Source: an uncultured Eubacteriales bacterium
Lineage (GTDB): Bacteria > Bacillota > Clostridia > Christensenellales > Aristaeellaceae
Assembly: GCA_900550955.1 (NCBI GenBank)
Contig: URUF01000053.1
Span: forward strand, 1 to 12,544
Reading direction: 5' to 3'
Length of the DNA: 12,544 nt
Shown: positions 1-7,818 of the stretch, piece by piece
Position numbering within the stretch: the first letter of the stretch is position 1
Layout of the letters: each line of letters opens with the position of its first letter
Translations under genes and position numbers: made by a program
Notes under the pieces: model-generated
What the model was told of the DNA's origin: nothing
What the model saw: only the letters and a program-made list of their open reading frames with translations
Databases searched by the model: none

Positions 1-227
1 TTTGCATGGATAAAAACGCAAGCTTCGGGGCGCTTTGCGCCACGGACGCCCTGGGGCGCAAGCTGCCCACCCAAGCGCAGGTGGGCGCGCTGCGGCAGGA
101 CGGCCGCGTATGCGGCGTGGCCTACGCGCACCGGGGCCAAACGCCGCCGCCCGGCGGAAGGCCCTACCGCGCCGCGCGCGGGCTGGACGGCGAAACCTAC
201 CAGGTGCTGTGGCAAAAGGTGCATTAG
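1..227 (+). CDS. Partial or degenerate unidentified protein, C-terminal end
   Basis: The frame is open to the left edge, so the ATG at position 6 may be an internal methionine; nothing upstream is visible to judge a ribosome binding site. The frame ends at TAG 225-227. The 73 visible residues include a DALGRKLPTQAQVG stretch, a Gly/Pro/Arg-rich middle and a C-terminal GETYQVLWQKVH that could be a terminal beta strand. From memory, DALGRxLP is found near the start of some glycoside-hydrolase-like proteins. If so, this could be an N-terminal piece joined to a C-terminal piece after an internal deletion. That is a weak impression and no function is assigned. No membrane segment or catalytic motif is recognisable. 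Confidence 0.35.
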   Translation, partial: CMDKNASFGALCATDALGRKLPTQAQVGALRQDGRVCGVAYAHRGQTPPPGGRPYRAARGLDGETYQVLWQKVH

Positions 228-301
228 GGCGCAGGGAAGCGCAAAAGCGCCCGGCTGGCCCTGCTTTGGGGCCGCCTCACGCCTTCGCGCAGCGGCAAAC
301 A

Positions 302-334
302 AATCCGCTTCCAGGCAACGCCTGAAAGCGGATT
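302..334 (-). terminator. Probable terminator of the DUF6056-like gene
   Basis: AATCCGCTT at 302-310 pairs with AAGCGGATT at 326-334, and CAGG 312-315 pairs with CCTG 321-324 inside, leaving a five-base loop. Read on the minus strand, the stem is followed by TGTTTG, a short U-rich tail. It lies about 60 bases after the stop of the minus-strand membrane gene. On the plus strand there is no T run, so it is a poor terminator for the left-edge gene. Confidence 0.5.
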
Positions 335-355
335 GTCCCTTCGCTATTTCCACGC

Positions 356-376
356 GGCCCGCCCTCGCGGCGGGCC
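356..376. repeat. GC-rich hairpin after the membrane-protein stop codon
   Basis: GGCCCGCC 356-363 and GGCGGGCC 369-376 form a perfect 8-bp stem with a five-base loop. It begins 17 bases past the stop codon of the minus-strand gene and has no U tract on either side. It may be a 3'-end stabilising stem or part of a compound terminator with the hairpin at 302-334. Confidence 0.35.
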
Positions 377-392
377 CTTGGCGCCCGGCGGC

Positions 393-1904
393 TCAAGGCT
401 TCTGCCCGGCGTTATCAAACAGCTCAAAATACATTTTCATATAGCGCACGCGGCCGTAGATGCCCTGGAACGGCAGCCGGTCGTATTTGAACACATACGG
501 CTGCGAGGACAGGGGCTGCACCTTCACGTCGTCGCTGTCTGTCGCAAGGATGTATTCCTGCCTTTCCGCCATCTCCTGACGGAAGCGCGCCGCCTCGCCT
601 GTAAGCAGGCACTTGGCCGCGTTTAGCGAGGAGGTGTTCATAATGGTAAAATCAAACGCGCCAAAGCCGGTGAAAAGAATCGCCAGCGCCAGAAGAAGCG
701 CTGTAAAGCGGTTTCCCAGCGTATGCGCGGCTTGCAGGGCAAGCGCCGCCGGAGGGGTTTTGCGGCTTTGCAGCCAGCGGATGAGCGCGCCCTCCCAGTA
801 GACCGCCGTGCCGATGGCGAATATCAGGAAGTAGAAATACAGCGCGTTGAGATAGCGCTCCGTATCGTACCCGGCATGGGTGTAAACGCCGGGCACAATG
901 GCCGCGGAGAACAGCCCGTACAGCGATACAAACACCCAGAAGGGACGGCGGAAGGTGAAGCGGCTATCCCGCAGGGGCTGCCACAGCGCGGGCAGGATAA
1001 GCATAAGCGCGGCCAATAGCTGGGGCTTCATCCAACTGCCCGCCAGGTCAAAGGAATCCAGCGCCGATACGATAACGGCCTTGACCGGGTGCATGGGCGC
1101 GTCGTTCAGGCCCTGGCGCACCGCGTTGCCCGGCGCGGAGGCGCTTAGCGCCAGCGCAACAAGCAGGCCCGCCAGCGCGGCCGCGCTTTGCCAGCGGCAA
1201 CGCTGGCGGCTTGAAAAGGCGTACAGCGCGACCATGCTTACAAGCACCAGCGCGCCCAGCATGGGCCCGTAAAAGCTGCCGCCCAGCAAAAAGCCGCACA
1301 GCGCTGCCAGCGCGCCGCGCACAAGGGCGCGCGCCCTGCTTTGCGGCGCAGCGCAGCGCAGCAGCAGGCCCAACAGCAGCGCCAAAAAGCACACCGTTAC
1401 GGTGTATACGCCGCCGTTGTGCCAAAAGACGCTGTAACCGATGGCGGGCATAAATTGCAGCGTGAGCAGCATGACCGCGGCATACACAATCCAGAAGGTA
1501 TCGCGGCTGGCCTTCAGGTGCAGGCACACCACGCCCTTGAGCAAATACCCGGCCGACAGGCATACCAGCGCCAGCGCGAACCAGTTGCTAAGGAAGTACA
1601 GCCGGATATCAAAAATCATGGGCGTGAGGCCAAAAATGGCCGTGGAAACAAAATCGCCCTGCCAGGTGAGATAGGTATCGTAGGTTTTTTGAAAAATCTG
1701 CCGCGCAACCTCCCATAGCGAGCCCGTTTGCACCCAGGCGGTGGCGGCGGGCAGCACAAAGCCGAAATCATCGTCCGCGGGATAGTTGTACGGGGCGATC
1801 GCAATCAGCGGAATGAGCGACGCAAGGAACAAAAGCATCATTCCCCGCGCCAGCGCGCGGCGGGAAACGCCGGTTTCGCACAGCCGCGCAAACAGCTTGG
1901 ACAT
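393..1904 (-). CDS. DUF6056-like polytopic membrane protein (GT-C-like)
   Basis: This is a 503-residue integral membrane protein of unknown function. The start at 1904 is chosen because AAGGAGG (1914-1920) sits 9 bases before this ATG; the longer GTG start at 1925 would lie upstream of that site. Hydrophobic segments are seen near residues 21-39, 103-123, 137-157, 166-184, 195-230, 240-256, 295-310, 321-340, 352-370 and 398-420, followed by a soluble C-terminal tail of about 80 residues. Immediately after the first membrane segment is PADDDFG (42-48), and SAPGNAVR (256-263) matches a hallmark I associate with DUF6056/GtrII-like proteins. An acidic pair in the first outer loop is typical of GT-C glycosyltransferases, so polyprenyl-linked sugar transfer to an envelope polymer is a reasonable but unproven guess. 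It is transcribed divergently from the next membrane gene. Confidence 0.8.
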   Translation of the reverse strand: MSKLFARLCETGVSRRALARGMMLLFLASLIPLIAIAPYNYPADDDFGFVLPAATAWVQTGSLWEVARQIFQKTYDTYLTWQGDFVSTAIFGLTPMIFDIRLYFLSNWFALALVCLSAGYLLKGVVCLHLKASRDTFWIVYAAVMLLTLQFMPAIGYSVFWHNGGVYTVTVCFLALLLGLLLRCAAPQSRARALVRGALAALCGFLLGGSFYGPMLGALVLVSMVALYAFSSRQRCRWQSAAALAGLLVALALSASAPGNAVRQGLNDAPMHPVKAVIVSALDSFDLAGSWMKPQLLAALMLILPALWQPLRDSRFTFRRPFWVFVSLYGLFSAAIVPGVYTHAGYDTERYLNALYFYFLIFAIGTAVYWEGALIRWLQSRKTPPAALALQAAHTLGNRFTALLLALAILFTGFGAFDFTIMNTSSLNAAKCLLTGEAARFRQEMAERQEYILATDSDDVKVQPLSSQPYVFKYDRLPFQGIYGRVRYMKMYFELFDNAGQKP

Positions 1905-1956
1905 TGCAATGCGCCTCCTTTCCACTTGCTTTTTTGGCTCTTTAGGCTACCGTTTA

Positions 1957-1984
1957 TTATAGCATATCGCGCGCCGGTGGAAAA
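1957..1984 (-). promoter_or_regulatory. Promoter of the DUF6056-like gene
   Basis: Read on the minus strand, TTTCCA (1979-1984), a 16-base spacer and a perfect TATAAT (1957-1962) precede the gene start at 1904 by about 50 bases. The -35 box matches four of six consensus bases. Confidence 0.55.
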
Positions 1985-1986
1985 GC

Positions 1987-2015
1987 TTGACTTTTCCTGC
2001 CTGGCCCGGTATGCT
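1987..2015 (+). promoter_or_regulatory. Promoter of the second membrane protein
   Basis: TTGACT (1987-1992), a 17-base spacer and TATGCT (2010-2015) form a good sigma-A-type promoter, 27 bases before the ATG at 2043. It lies back to back with the minus-strand promoter, so the two membrane genes share one compact divergent control region of about 140 bases. Confidence 0.65.
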
Positions 2016-2042
2016 TTTAGCAGCATGGGAAGGAGGCGCGCC

Positions 2043-3743
2043 ATGGAGCGTTTGCAAAAGAGAGGACTTTGGCATGCGGCGGCGTTTGCGCCGGTGCTGG
2101 CGCTGGCCGCCTATGCGGCCCTATGCACCAACCCGCATTATGATTTGAATGACGATGTGATTTTGCTGCGCGCCTTCGGCGGCATGGTGGGCGGAACCGC
2201 CGATGGCTTTCACTATATTGTGCATATCTTTTTAAGCGGGCTGCTGGGCGGCCTTACGGCGCTTTGCCCCGCCGTGCCGTGGTTTACGGTATACCAGCTT
2301 GCCCTGCTTGCCCTATCGGCCCTGGGCGTGATGTACGGGGCCATGGGCTGCGCGCGCAGGCTGGGCGCGCCCGTGCTGGGCGGCTGGCTTGCGGGCTGCG
2401 CCTATTTGGCGGCGTTTGTTGCGGAGCCCGCAACAAGCATTACGTATACATCCACCGTGGCGGTGGCGGGCGGCGCGTCCATATGGCTTTTGCTGGCGGT
2501 GGATTGGAACGGCGGCAAAAGGCTTTGGGGTGTGGCGCGGGCCGCCGCGCCCCTGCTTTTGGGCTATCTGCTCAGGTCCTATGCGGCTTTGCCCGCGCTG
2601 TGCCTGTGGCTGGGGGCCGCGCTGTGCATCGTATTGGTGAGCCGCATCTCCTGGAAACGGGTTCTGCCGCCGCTGCTGGCGGTCGCGCTGCTGTTTGCCG
2701 CTTTGGCGGGCGCGCAGCGCCTGGCGGAAACCGCGCCCGGCAATGCGGCGTATGTGCAATGGCAGCAGGCCAGAACGCAGGCCGTGGACTATGGCGGGCT
2801 GGCATCCGCCCCGGAGGAAACGGTTGAGGAGGCCGGCTGGTCCAGGGCGCTGTATGAGCTGGCGCTGGAGGGTTGCCTGATGGACGAGGGCGTTTCCCAG
2901 GAGGCGCTTAACGCCATTGGCCGGGAGCCGCTATCCTCCCCGGAGGAATGCGTGACTGCCATACGAACGCTGTTTCGCCGCAGCAGGGGCGCGTATTGGG
3001 CATGCGTGATGCTTGCGGACCTGTGCCTGGCCGCGTTCCTTTTGAGCGCGGCGCGCCGCCAAAACCGGCTGTGGAGCTGCCTGGCGCCCGTGGGCTGCGT
3101 GCTTGCAGCGGGGGCCATGCTGCTTGTTTTGGCTATGCGGGGCCGCCTGCCCGCCCGCGCGGCGCAAACGGCGCTCCTGCCCGCCGCGGCGCTGGCGGGG
3201 TGGCTGGCCCTGCGCGCGGCGGACGGCCTGCTTGTGGAGCGCGGCTGGCTTTTGCGGGGACGCGGAACCGCAAGGGCGCTTGCCGCCGCCCTTGCCTGCG
3301 TGGCGCTGGCCCTGCCCTGCGCGCGCACGGCGTGGAAAAACACCTACAATCCGCCCTCCGCGCGGGCGGAGGCGGCCTGCACCCGGCTGGAGCGCTACGC
3401 CCTTGCCAACGCGGAGCTGCTGCTGATTACGGACGGCAGCTTCGCCGTGGACCGCGCGCTGTTCCCGGATTGGAGCGCGGGCAAGCCCGCGAACCTGCTG
3501 CTGAACTGGGGCGGCTGGAATTACCACTCCGAGGGCTACCGCGCGGCGCTTGCCGGGTTTGGGTATGCGCACGATCATTTCCGCATGGAAAACCTGCTGG
3601 ACGGGCCTGTGCGGCTGGTCACGGCGCAGGGCGCGCAGCCGTCCGCAGCGCTGCTTGCCGTTCTCACGGAGCGTATGGGCCGCGCCGTAACAGCGGAGCT
3701 GGCGGACAGCCAGCCCGGGTTTGACGTATACCGTTTTCAATAA
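2043..3743 (+). CDS. Polytopic membrane protein, GT-C-like, function unknown
   Basis: The protein has 566 residues. The start ATG at 2043 follows AAGGAGG (2030-2036) at a 6-base spacing; the frame extends further upstream without stops, but only through the divergent gene. The first membrane segment (about 10-28) is followed by an acidic LNDDVILLR (35-43), then hydrophobic segments near 60-76, 81-102, 110-125, 140-153, 162-178, 182-200, 206-222, 318-336, 346-364, 373-395 and 409-426. A soluble insert (about 225-317) and a C-terminal domain of about 135 residues (430-566) probably lie outside the membrane. The NDD after the first segment parallels the DDD of the divergent neighbour and resembles GT-C-fold glycosyltransferases. 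I do not recognise a named family. A 43-base gap to the fructokinase gene, with no visible terminator or promoter, allows co-transcription. Confidence 0.8.
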   Translation: MERLQKRGLWHAAAFAPVLALAAYAALCTNPHYDLNDDVILLRAFGGMVGGTADGFHYIVHIFLSGLLGGLTALCPAVPWFTVYQLALLALSALGVMYGAMGCARRLGAPVLGGWLAGCAYLAAFVAEPATSITYTSTVAVAGGASIWLLLAVDWNGGKRLWGVARAAAPLLLGYLLRSYAALPALCLWLGAALCIVLVSRISWKRVLPPLLAVALLFAALAGAQRLAETAPGNAAYVQWQQARTQAVDYGGLASAPEETVEEAGWSRALYELALEGCLMDEGVSQEALNAIGREPLSSPEECVTAIRTLFRRSRGAYWACVMLADLCLAAFLLSAARRQNRLWSCLAPVGCVLAAGAMLLVLAMRGRLPARAAQTALLPAAALAGWLALRAADGLLVERGWLLRGRGTARALAAALACVALALPCARTAWKNTYNPPSARAEAACTRLERYALANAELLLITDGSFAVDRALFPDWSAGKPANLLLNWGGWNYHSEGYRAALAGFGYAHDHFRMENLLDGPVRLVTAQGAQPSAALLAVLTERMGRAVTAELADSQPGFDVYRFQ

Positions 3744-3786
3744 ACGCCATGCCGCCGTCAAGCGAAAAAGCAAGGAGAGAGCCCGA

Positions 3787-4668
3787 ATGAAAAAGATTGG
3801 AGCGCTGGAGGCCGGCGGCACCAAGATGGTGCTGGCCGTTTACACCCAGGATGGAAGCGAGCTGGAACGCCTTACCCTGCCCACCGAAACGCCCGAAAAA
3901 ACCATGCCGTCCATGATCGCCTTCTTCCGCGACCATGCGGTGGACGCGCTGGGCGTGGGCAGCTTTGGCCCGCTGGATTTGAACCCGGCCTCGCCCACGT
4001 ATGGCTGCATCACCTCCACGCCCAAGCTGGCGTGGCGCGATTACCCGCTGCTGAGCGCCCTGCTGGACGGGCGCGATATCCCCGCCGGGATCGATACGGA
4101 CGTGAACGCCGCGGTGATGGCCGAGTGCGAGCTGGGCGCGGCGCGCGGATGCCAAAGCGCGGTGTATATCACCGTGGGCACGGGCATTGGTGGGGGCGTG
4201 TATGTGAACGGGCAAACCGTGCATGGCCTGCTGCATCCCGAGGTGGGGCATATGCTTTTGCGCCCCCACCCGGACGACCCCAACCCCCATGGCGTGTGCC
4301 CCTATCACGACGGCTGCCTGGAGGGCCTGGCGGCGGGCCCGGCCATTGGCGCGCGCATAGGCGGCGACGCCCGAACGCTTGCGGACGGCCATCCCACGTT
4401 TGCGCTGGAGGCGTATTACCTGGCCCAAATGTGCGTAAACCTGATCGTTACCGTAAGCCCCGAGCGCATCCTCCTGGGCGGCGGGGTGATGCAGCGCGAA
4501 TGCCTATTGCCCATGGTGAGGCAAAACACGCTTGAGCTGCTCAACGGCTATGTGCAATCCCCCATGATTACAAAGCGCATGGAGGAATACATCGTGGCCC
4601 CGGCGCTGTACCCGGTAAGCGGCCTGGTGGGCAGCTACCTGATTGGCAAGCGCGCGGCAGGAATGTAA
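3787..4668 (+). CDS. scrK: ROK-family fructokinase
   Basis: This is a 293-residue cytosolic sugar kinase, probably phosphorylating fructose to fructose 6-phosphate with ATP. The start is the ATG at 3787, 8 bases after AAGGAGA (3772-3778). Visible ROK features are the N-terminal EAGGTK phosphate loop (8-13), GSFGPLDL (58-65), DTDVNAA (103-109) with the likely catalytic base D105, and VGTGIGGG (130-137). The zinc-binding ROK motif includes H155, C171, H174 and C177 in HPEVGH...GVCPYHDGCLEG, followed by LLGGGV (229-234). The GPLD and CPYHDGCLEG signatures point to the ScrK/GmuE (YdhR) fructokinase branch rather than glucokinase or NagC repressors; there is no helix-turn-helix domain. No transporter or sucrose hydrolase lies alongside, so the sugar source is not visible from context. 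Mannose or another hexose cannot be excluded as substrate. Confidence 0.9.
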   Translation: MKKIGALEAGGTKMVLAVYTQDGSELERLTLPTETPEKTMPSMIAFFRDHAVDALGVGSFGPLDLNPASPTYGCITSTPKLAWRDYPLLSALLDGRDIPAGIDTDVNAAVMAECELGAARGCQSAVYITVGTGIGGGVYVNGQTVHGLLHPEVGHMLLRPHPDDPNPHGVCPYHDGCLEGLAAGPAIGARIGGDARTLADGHPTFALEAYYLAQMCVNLIVTVSPERILLGGGVMQRECLLPMVRQNTLELLNGYVQSPMITKRMEEYIVAPALYPVSGLVGSYLIGKRAAGM

Positions 4669-4672
4669 AATG

Positions 4673-4713
4673 CGCCCCGCGGCGGTCATCCTATCGCCGC
4701 GGGGCGTTTTTTT
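4673..4713 (+). terminator. Strong intrinsic terminator after the fructokinase
   Basis: A perfect 12-bp GC-rich stem (4673-4684 with 4695-4706) with a 10-base loop is followed by seven T. It starts 5 bases after the fructokinase stop. The methionine operon converges from the other side (stop at 4726). Read on the minus strand the same stem is followed after two bases by TTTT, so it may terminate both transcripts. Confidence 0.9.
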
Positions 4714-4725
4714 GAACCTGTGGCA

Positions 4726-5916
4726 TTACTGCTCCCGCACCGCGCGGGCGTGCTGCGCCTTGATGGCCGCCAGCTCGTCGGGATGCTGAATCACTTCCAG
4801 TGCGGTCAGCGCCAGCGCCTTGGCCCCCAGCGGGATGGAATCCAGGCCCTTGCGTGAGCAGGCCGCCGCCTTGAAGGCTTCGCTGTGCCCGGCCACTGCC
4901 TCGTCCGAAATGGTGATGTAGGGCTGGATGGTGGGCGCTACCTGCGAGATGTTGCCCACGTCGCTGGAGCCGATGGGCTCGTCCGGCTCGGGCGCTTCCA
5001 CGCGCTGGCCGAGGCTTTCCATCACGCGGCAGTACACGTCGTCCAATAGCGGGGTGCGCACCATGTTTTCCACGCGGTTTTGGTAGAGCTGCATGCGGCC
5101 CTTTGCGCCGGTCATCAGCGCCGCGCCCTCCACGATGCGCTCCACCTTGGCATACACCTCGTCCATCGTGGGCGCGGACGCCGCGCGGAGATAGAACTTC
5201 GCATGGGCGTAATCCGGCACGGTGTTGGGCGCGTCGCCGCCCTTTACGATGATGCCGTGAATGCGCACGTCGCTGGTCAGGTGCTGGCGCAGCGCGTTGA
5301 TGCCGTTATAGGTAAGAATCAGCGCGTCCAGCGCGTTCACGCCGTCCTGCGGCGCGCTGGCCGCATGCGCCGCCTTGCCCCAGAACTCGATGTCCACCGG
5401 CGCCACGCCCAGCAGCTTGGAGGTGCGCATGTGCGGGCCCGAGCTTGGATGGGCGCATAGCGCCACGTCCACGTCGTTAAGAAAGCCCTCGCGCACAAAG
5501 CTGCCCTTCGCGCTGCCGTTTTCTCCGCCTTCCTCGCCGGGGGTGCCGTATACGCGCACCTCGCCGCCAACCTCGTCGATCACCTGCTTGAGGGCCGCGC
5601 CCGCCAAGGACGACGTAGCGCCGAACAGGTTGTGGCCGCAGCCGTGCCCCAGGCCGCCGAGGGCGTCGTATTCCGCCAGAAACACGACGACGGGGCCGGG
5701 CTTGGCGGATTTATAGGCCGCCGTAAAGCCGGTGCGGTGCCCGGCCACGTCCAGCTTGACCTGGAACCCTTCCTTCTCCAGCTGCCTGGACAGGGTTTCG
5801 GAGGCGAAGAACTCGTAGTTGCTCACCTCGGGACGCGCGTGGATGTCCAGCGCGATCTGCTGGTAAACGCCCGCCTGCTTGTCCGCATAGGCGAGAATCG
5901 TATCACGAACGGACAT
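4726..5916 (-). CDS. M20-family (M20D-like) metallopeptidase/amidohydrolase
   Basis: This 396-residue cytosolic zinc hydrolase cleaves an amide bond, by family analogy in a dipeptide or N-acyl amino acid. The ATG at 5916 is preferred because AGGGGG (5923-5928) is 6 bases upstream; the ATG at 5922 directly abuts that site. Motifs are AEYDAL (81-86), GHGCGHN (90-96), the catalytic/ligand pair GEEGG (127-131), CAHP with H156, the lid/dimerisation segment beginning AAHAASAPQDG (182-192), SSDVGN (317-322) and AGHSEAF (342-348). The EYDAL...GHGCGHN combination matches the branch containing AbgB and PM20D2-like dipeptidases. It lies 19 bases after metI, as the last gene of the methionine-uptake operon, so hydrolysis of Met-containing dipeptides or N-acyl-Met after import is a reasonable inference. 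The exact substrate is unknown. Confidence 0.85.
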   Translation of the reverse strand: MSVRDTILAYADKQAGVYQQIALDIHARPEVSNYEFFASETLSRQLEKEGFQVKLDVAGHRTGFTAAYKSAKPGPVVVFLAEYDALGGLGHGCGHNLFGATSSLAGAALKQVIDEVGGEVRVYGTPGEEGGENGSAKGSFVREGFLNDVDVALCAHPSSGPHMRTSKLLGVAPVDIEFWGKAAHAASAPQDGVNALDALILTYNGINALRQHLTSDVRIHGIIVKGGDAPNTVPDYAHAKFYLRAASAPTMDEVYAKVERIVEGAALMTGAKGRMQLYQNRVENMVRTPLLDDVYCRVMESLGQRVEAPEPDEPIGSSDVGNISQVAPTIQPYITISDEAVAGHSEAFKAAACSRKGLDSIPLGAKALALTALEVIQHPDELAAIKAQHARAVREQ

Positions 5917-5935
5917 GTCCATCCCCCTCTTTCGC

Positions 5936-6640
5936 TCAATGCCGCCTGCCAAACAGCGCGCGGTTGGTCGTGCGCTTGGCCAGCACGGAGCCGATGCCCT
6001 GAATGATGCAGACAAAAATCAAAAGCACGATCACGCAGACGTTCACGATGTCCTGATGGTTCTGATTCTGTCCGTAGTTGATGGCGAAGCTGCCGATGCC
6101 GCCCGCGCCAACCGCGCCCGCCATGGTGGTCAGGCCGATCATGCTGATGGCCGTGATGGTGGTCACACGGATGAGGTCCGGCACCGCCTCATGCAAATAC
6201 ACGCGGAAGATCAGCCCCATGGCGCCGCTGCCCATGCTGCGGGCGGCCTCCACCTTGCCGGGGTCTACGCCCGCGAGCGCGGCCTCCACCTGGCGGGTGA
6301 AGAACGGCACCGTGCCAAACACCAGCGGCACGATCGCGCCGGTTACGCCGATGGCCGTGCCTACCAGGAAGCGCGTGAAGGGAATCAGGAAGATCAGGAG
6401 GATAACAAAGGGAATGGCGCGGAACACGTTGATAACGATGTCCACGATTCGATACACGAGGCGATTCTGCCGGATGCCGTCCGGCTTTGTGACGGTCAAA
6501 AGCACGCCGAAGAAGAGCCCCAGAATGAACGAAATGATGCCCGCGATGAAAAACATTTGCAGCATCTGATCCAGGCTGGTAAAGAAGCGGGTGCGATAGG
6601 CGTATACGTTGGGCATGATCTGCTTGATGAAGTCCTCCAT
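5936..6640 (-). CDS. metI: Methionine ABC transporter permease MetI
   Basis: This 234-residue membrane subunit of the MetNIQ methionine importer forms the translocation pore as a homodimer. The start ATG overlaps the metN stop by one base (TGATG), with AAGGAGG 9 bases upstream inside the end of metN, so translation is coupled. About five hydrophobic helices are visible (near 25-50, 65-90, 95-113, 160-186, 198-222). The cytoplasmic EAA-type coupling loop is EAARSMGSGAMGLIFRVYLHE region (131-151). The NVFRAIPFVILL stretch (71-82) and GAVGAGGIGSFAINYG region (174-190) are strongly MetI-like. Length is typical of the family. The M20 hydrolase gene follows 19 bases downstream. Confidence 0.95.
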   Translation of the reverse strand: MEDFIKQIMPNVYAYRTRFFTSLDQMLQMFFIAGIISFILGLFFGVLLTVTKPDGIRQNRLVYRIVDIVINVFRAIPFVILLIFLIPFTRFLVGTAIGVTGAIVPLVFGTVPFFTRQVEAALAGVDPGKVEAARSMGSGAMGLIFRVYLHEAVPDLIRVTTITAISMIGLTTMAGAVGAGGIGSFAINYGQNQNHQDIVNVCVIVLLIFVCIIQGIGSVLAKRTTNRALFGRRH

Positions 6641-7719
6641 CAGTCCTGGCCTCCTTCGCTTAGAATCTCAACATCCACGCGGCTTTCCTGAAGGGACGCC
6701 AGCGCGCGGGCAACGTTGGCCTCTTCGCCGTCGATGATGGCGATCATGCCGCCAAGGGGCATGCCCTCCAAAATTTCGACGCTGGCCAGCACGATGTTGA
6801 GGTTGACGTTATACGTGCGCGATACCGAGGAAATCAGCGATTCGCCCACGCTGTCGCGGTTGAAGGTCAGGCGGATGAGCTTTTGCGAGCCGCTCACCTG
6901 AACCAGCTCGGAGCCGTCCTTCATCAGCTTATCCACCTTGCTAAGCGTAAACGCCGAGTTGACGAAGCGCCGGGTGATCTCCTCCCGGGGGTGGGAGAAC
7001 ACGTCGTAAACGCTGCCCTCCTCCACCACGCGGCCGTCCTCCATCACGGCCACGCGGTTGGCAATGGCCTTGATGACCGCCATCTCATGGGTGATGATGA
7101 CGATGGTCAGCCCGAGCTTGCGGTTTAAGTCCTTAAGCAGGTTGAGGATGGACTCCGTCGCGTCCGGGTCCAGCGCGCTGGTGGCCTCGTCCGAAAGCAG
7201 CACCTTGGGGTTGTTGGCCAGGGCGCGCGCGATGGCTACGCGCTGCTTCTGCCCGCCGGAGAGCTGGGAGGGATAGCTGTTGATCTTATCGGTCAGGCCC
7301 ACCAGCTCCAAAAGCTCCGTTACGCGCCTGCGGATGTCCTCCTTCGACCGCCCCGAGTATTTGAGCGGATAGGCGATGTTATCAAACACGGTGCTGCGGT
7401 CGAGAAGGTTGAAGTGCTGGAAAATCATACCGATTCCCCGCCTGAGCTGGCTTAGCTGCTTTTCCTTCATCTTTGCGCCGCCTCGGGTGAGGACGCCGCC
7501 GCGGATGGTGATTGTGCCGGAATCGCCCACGCTTAATTCGCCGGAATCGGGAACCTCCAACAGGTTGATCAGCCGCACCAGCGTTGATTTGCCCGCGCCC
7601 GAATAGCCGATGACGCCGTAGATTTCCCCGTCGGCGATGGACAGGCTCACATCCCGCACGGCCTCCACGTTGCCCGTTTTTAAGTAGAAGGTTTTGTTCA
7701 GATGGCTGATTTCGATCAT
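6640..7719 (-). CDS. metN: Methionine ABC transporter ATPase MetN with NIL domain
   Basis: This 359-residue ATPase energises methionine import. The start MIEISHL at 7719 follows GAAGGAG at an 11-base spacing; a longer in-frame start at 7758 would begin ahead of that site. Seen in order: Walker A GYSGAGKST (38-46), Q-loop with IFQHFNLL (99-106), signature LSGGQ (153-157), Walker B LLSDEATSALD (174-184) and switch histidine H211. A C-terminal NIL (ACT-like) domain of roughly 275-355 binds methionine and causes trans-inhibition of transport in characterised MetN proteins. The segment between PDSG (57-60) and GMIFQ (97-101) is about 12 residues longer than usual and Gly-rich (GGVLTRGGAK). It is the second transporter gene of the operon and overlaps metI by one base. 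Confidence 0.95.
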   Translation of the reverse strand: MIEISHLNKTFYLKTGNVEAVRDVSLSIADGEIYGVIGYSGAGKSTLVRLINLLEVPDSGELSVGDSGTITIRGGVLTRGGAKMKEKQLSQLRRGIGMIFQHFNLLDRSTVFDNIAYPLKYSGRSKEDIRRRVTELLELVGLTDKINSYPSQLSGGQKQRVAIARALANNPKVLLSDEATSALDPDATESILNLLKDLNRKLGLTIVIITHEMAVIKAIANRVAVMEDGRVVEEGSVYDVFSHPREEITRRFVNSAFTLSKVDKLMKDGSELVQVSGSQKLIRLTFNRDSVGESLISSVSRTYNVNLNIVLASVEILEGMPLGGMIAIIDGEEANVARALASLQESRVDVEILSEGGQD

Positions 7720-7759
7720 GAAAGCGGATTCTCCTTCGCTGCGTCTTTTCTCGCACAAA

Positions 7760-7776
7760 GACCGGCGCTGCCGGCC
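7760..7776 (-). repeat. Hairpin between metQ and metN
   Basis: On the minus strand GGCCGGC and GCCGGTC form a 7-bp stem (one G-U pair) with a three-base loop, followed by TTTG. It lies between the metQ stop and the metN ribosome binding site. The U tract is short, so it is more likely a leaky terminator or an mRNA-stabilising stem that raises metQ levels over metNI than a full stop. Confidence 0.4.
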
Positions 7777-7818
7777 ATGCTGTGGTCAGGCGGCGCCGAT
7801 CAAATTCATTTGTGTTGC

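Noticed and set aside
227..252. GGGCGC/GCGCCC inverted repeat as terminator of the left-edge gene
   Set aside because: Only 6 bp with a 14-base loop and no T run follows it; too weak to call.
1728..2042. 105-residue N-terminal extension of the second membrane protein
   Set aside because: It lies antisense to the divergent membrane gene and across both promoters; the ATG at 2043 has AAGGAGG at 6 bases.
2931..3824. Long minus-strand ORF opposite the second membrane protein
   Set aside because: Its Arg/Ala/Gln-rich product has no domain character and is typical of antisense frames in GC-rich genes; the plus-strand frame has clear membrane segments and a promoter.
5917..6015. Longer M20 peptidase with a 33-residue N-terminal extension
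   Set aside because: The extension overlaps the end of metI and lacks family similarity; the ATG at 5916 has a properly spaced ribosome binding site.
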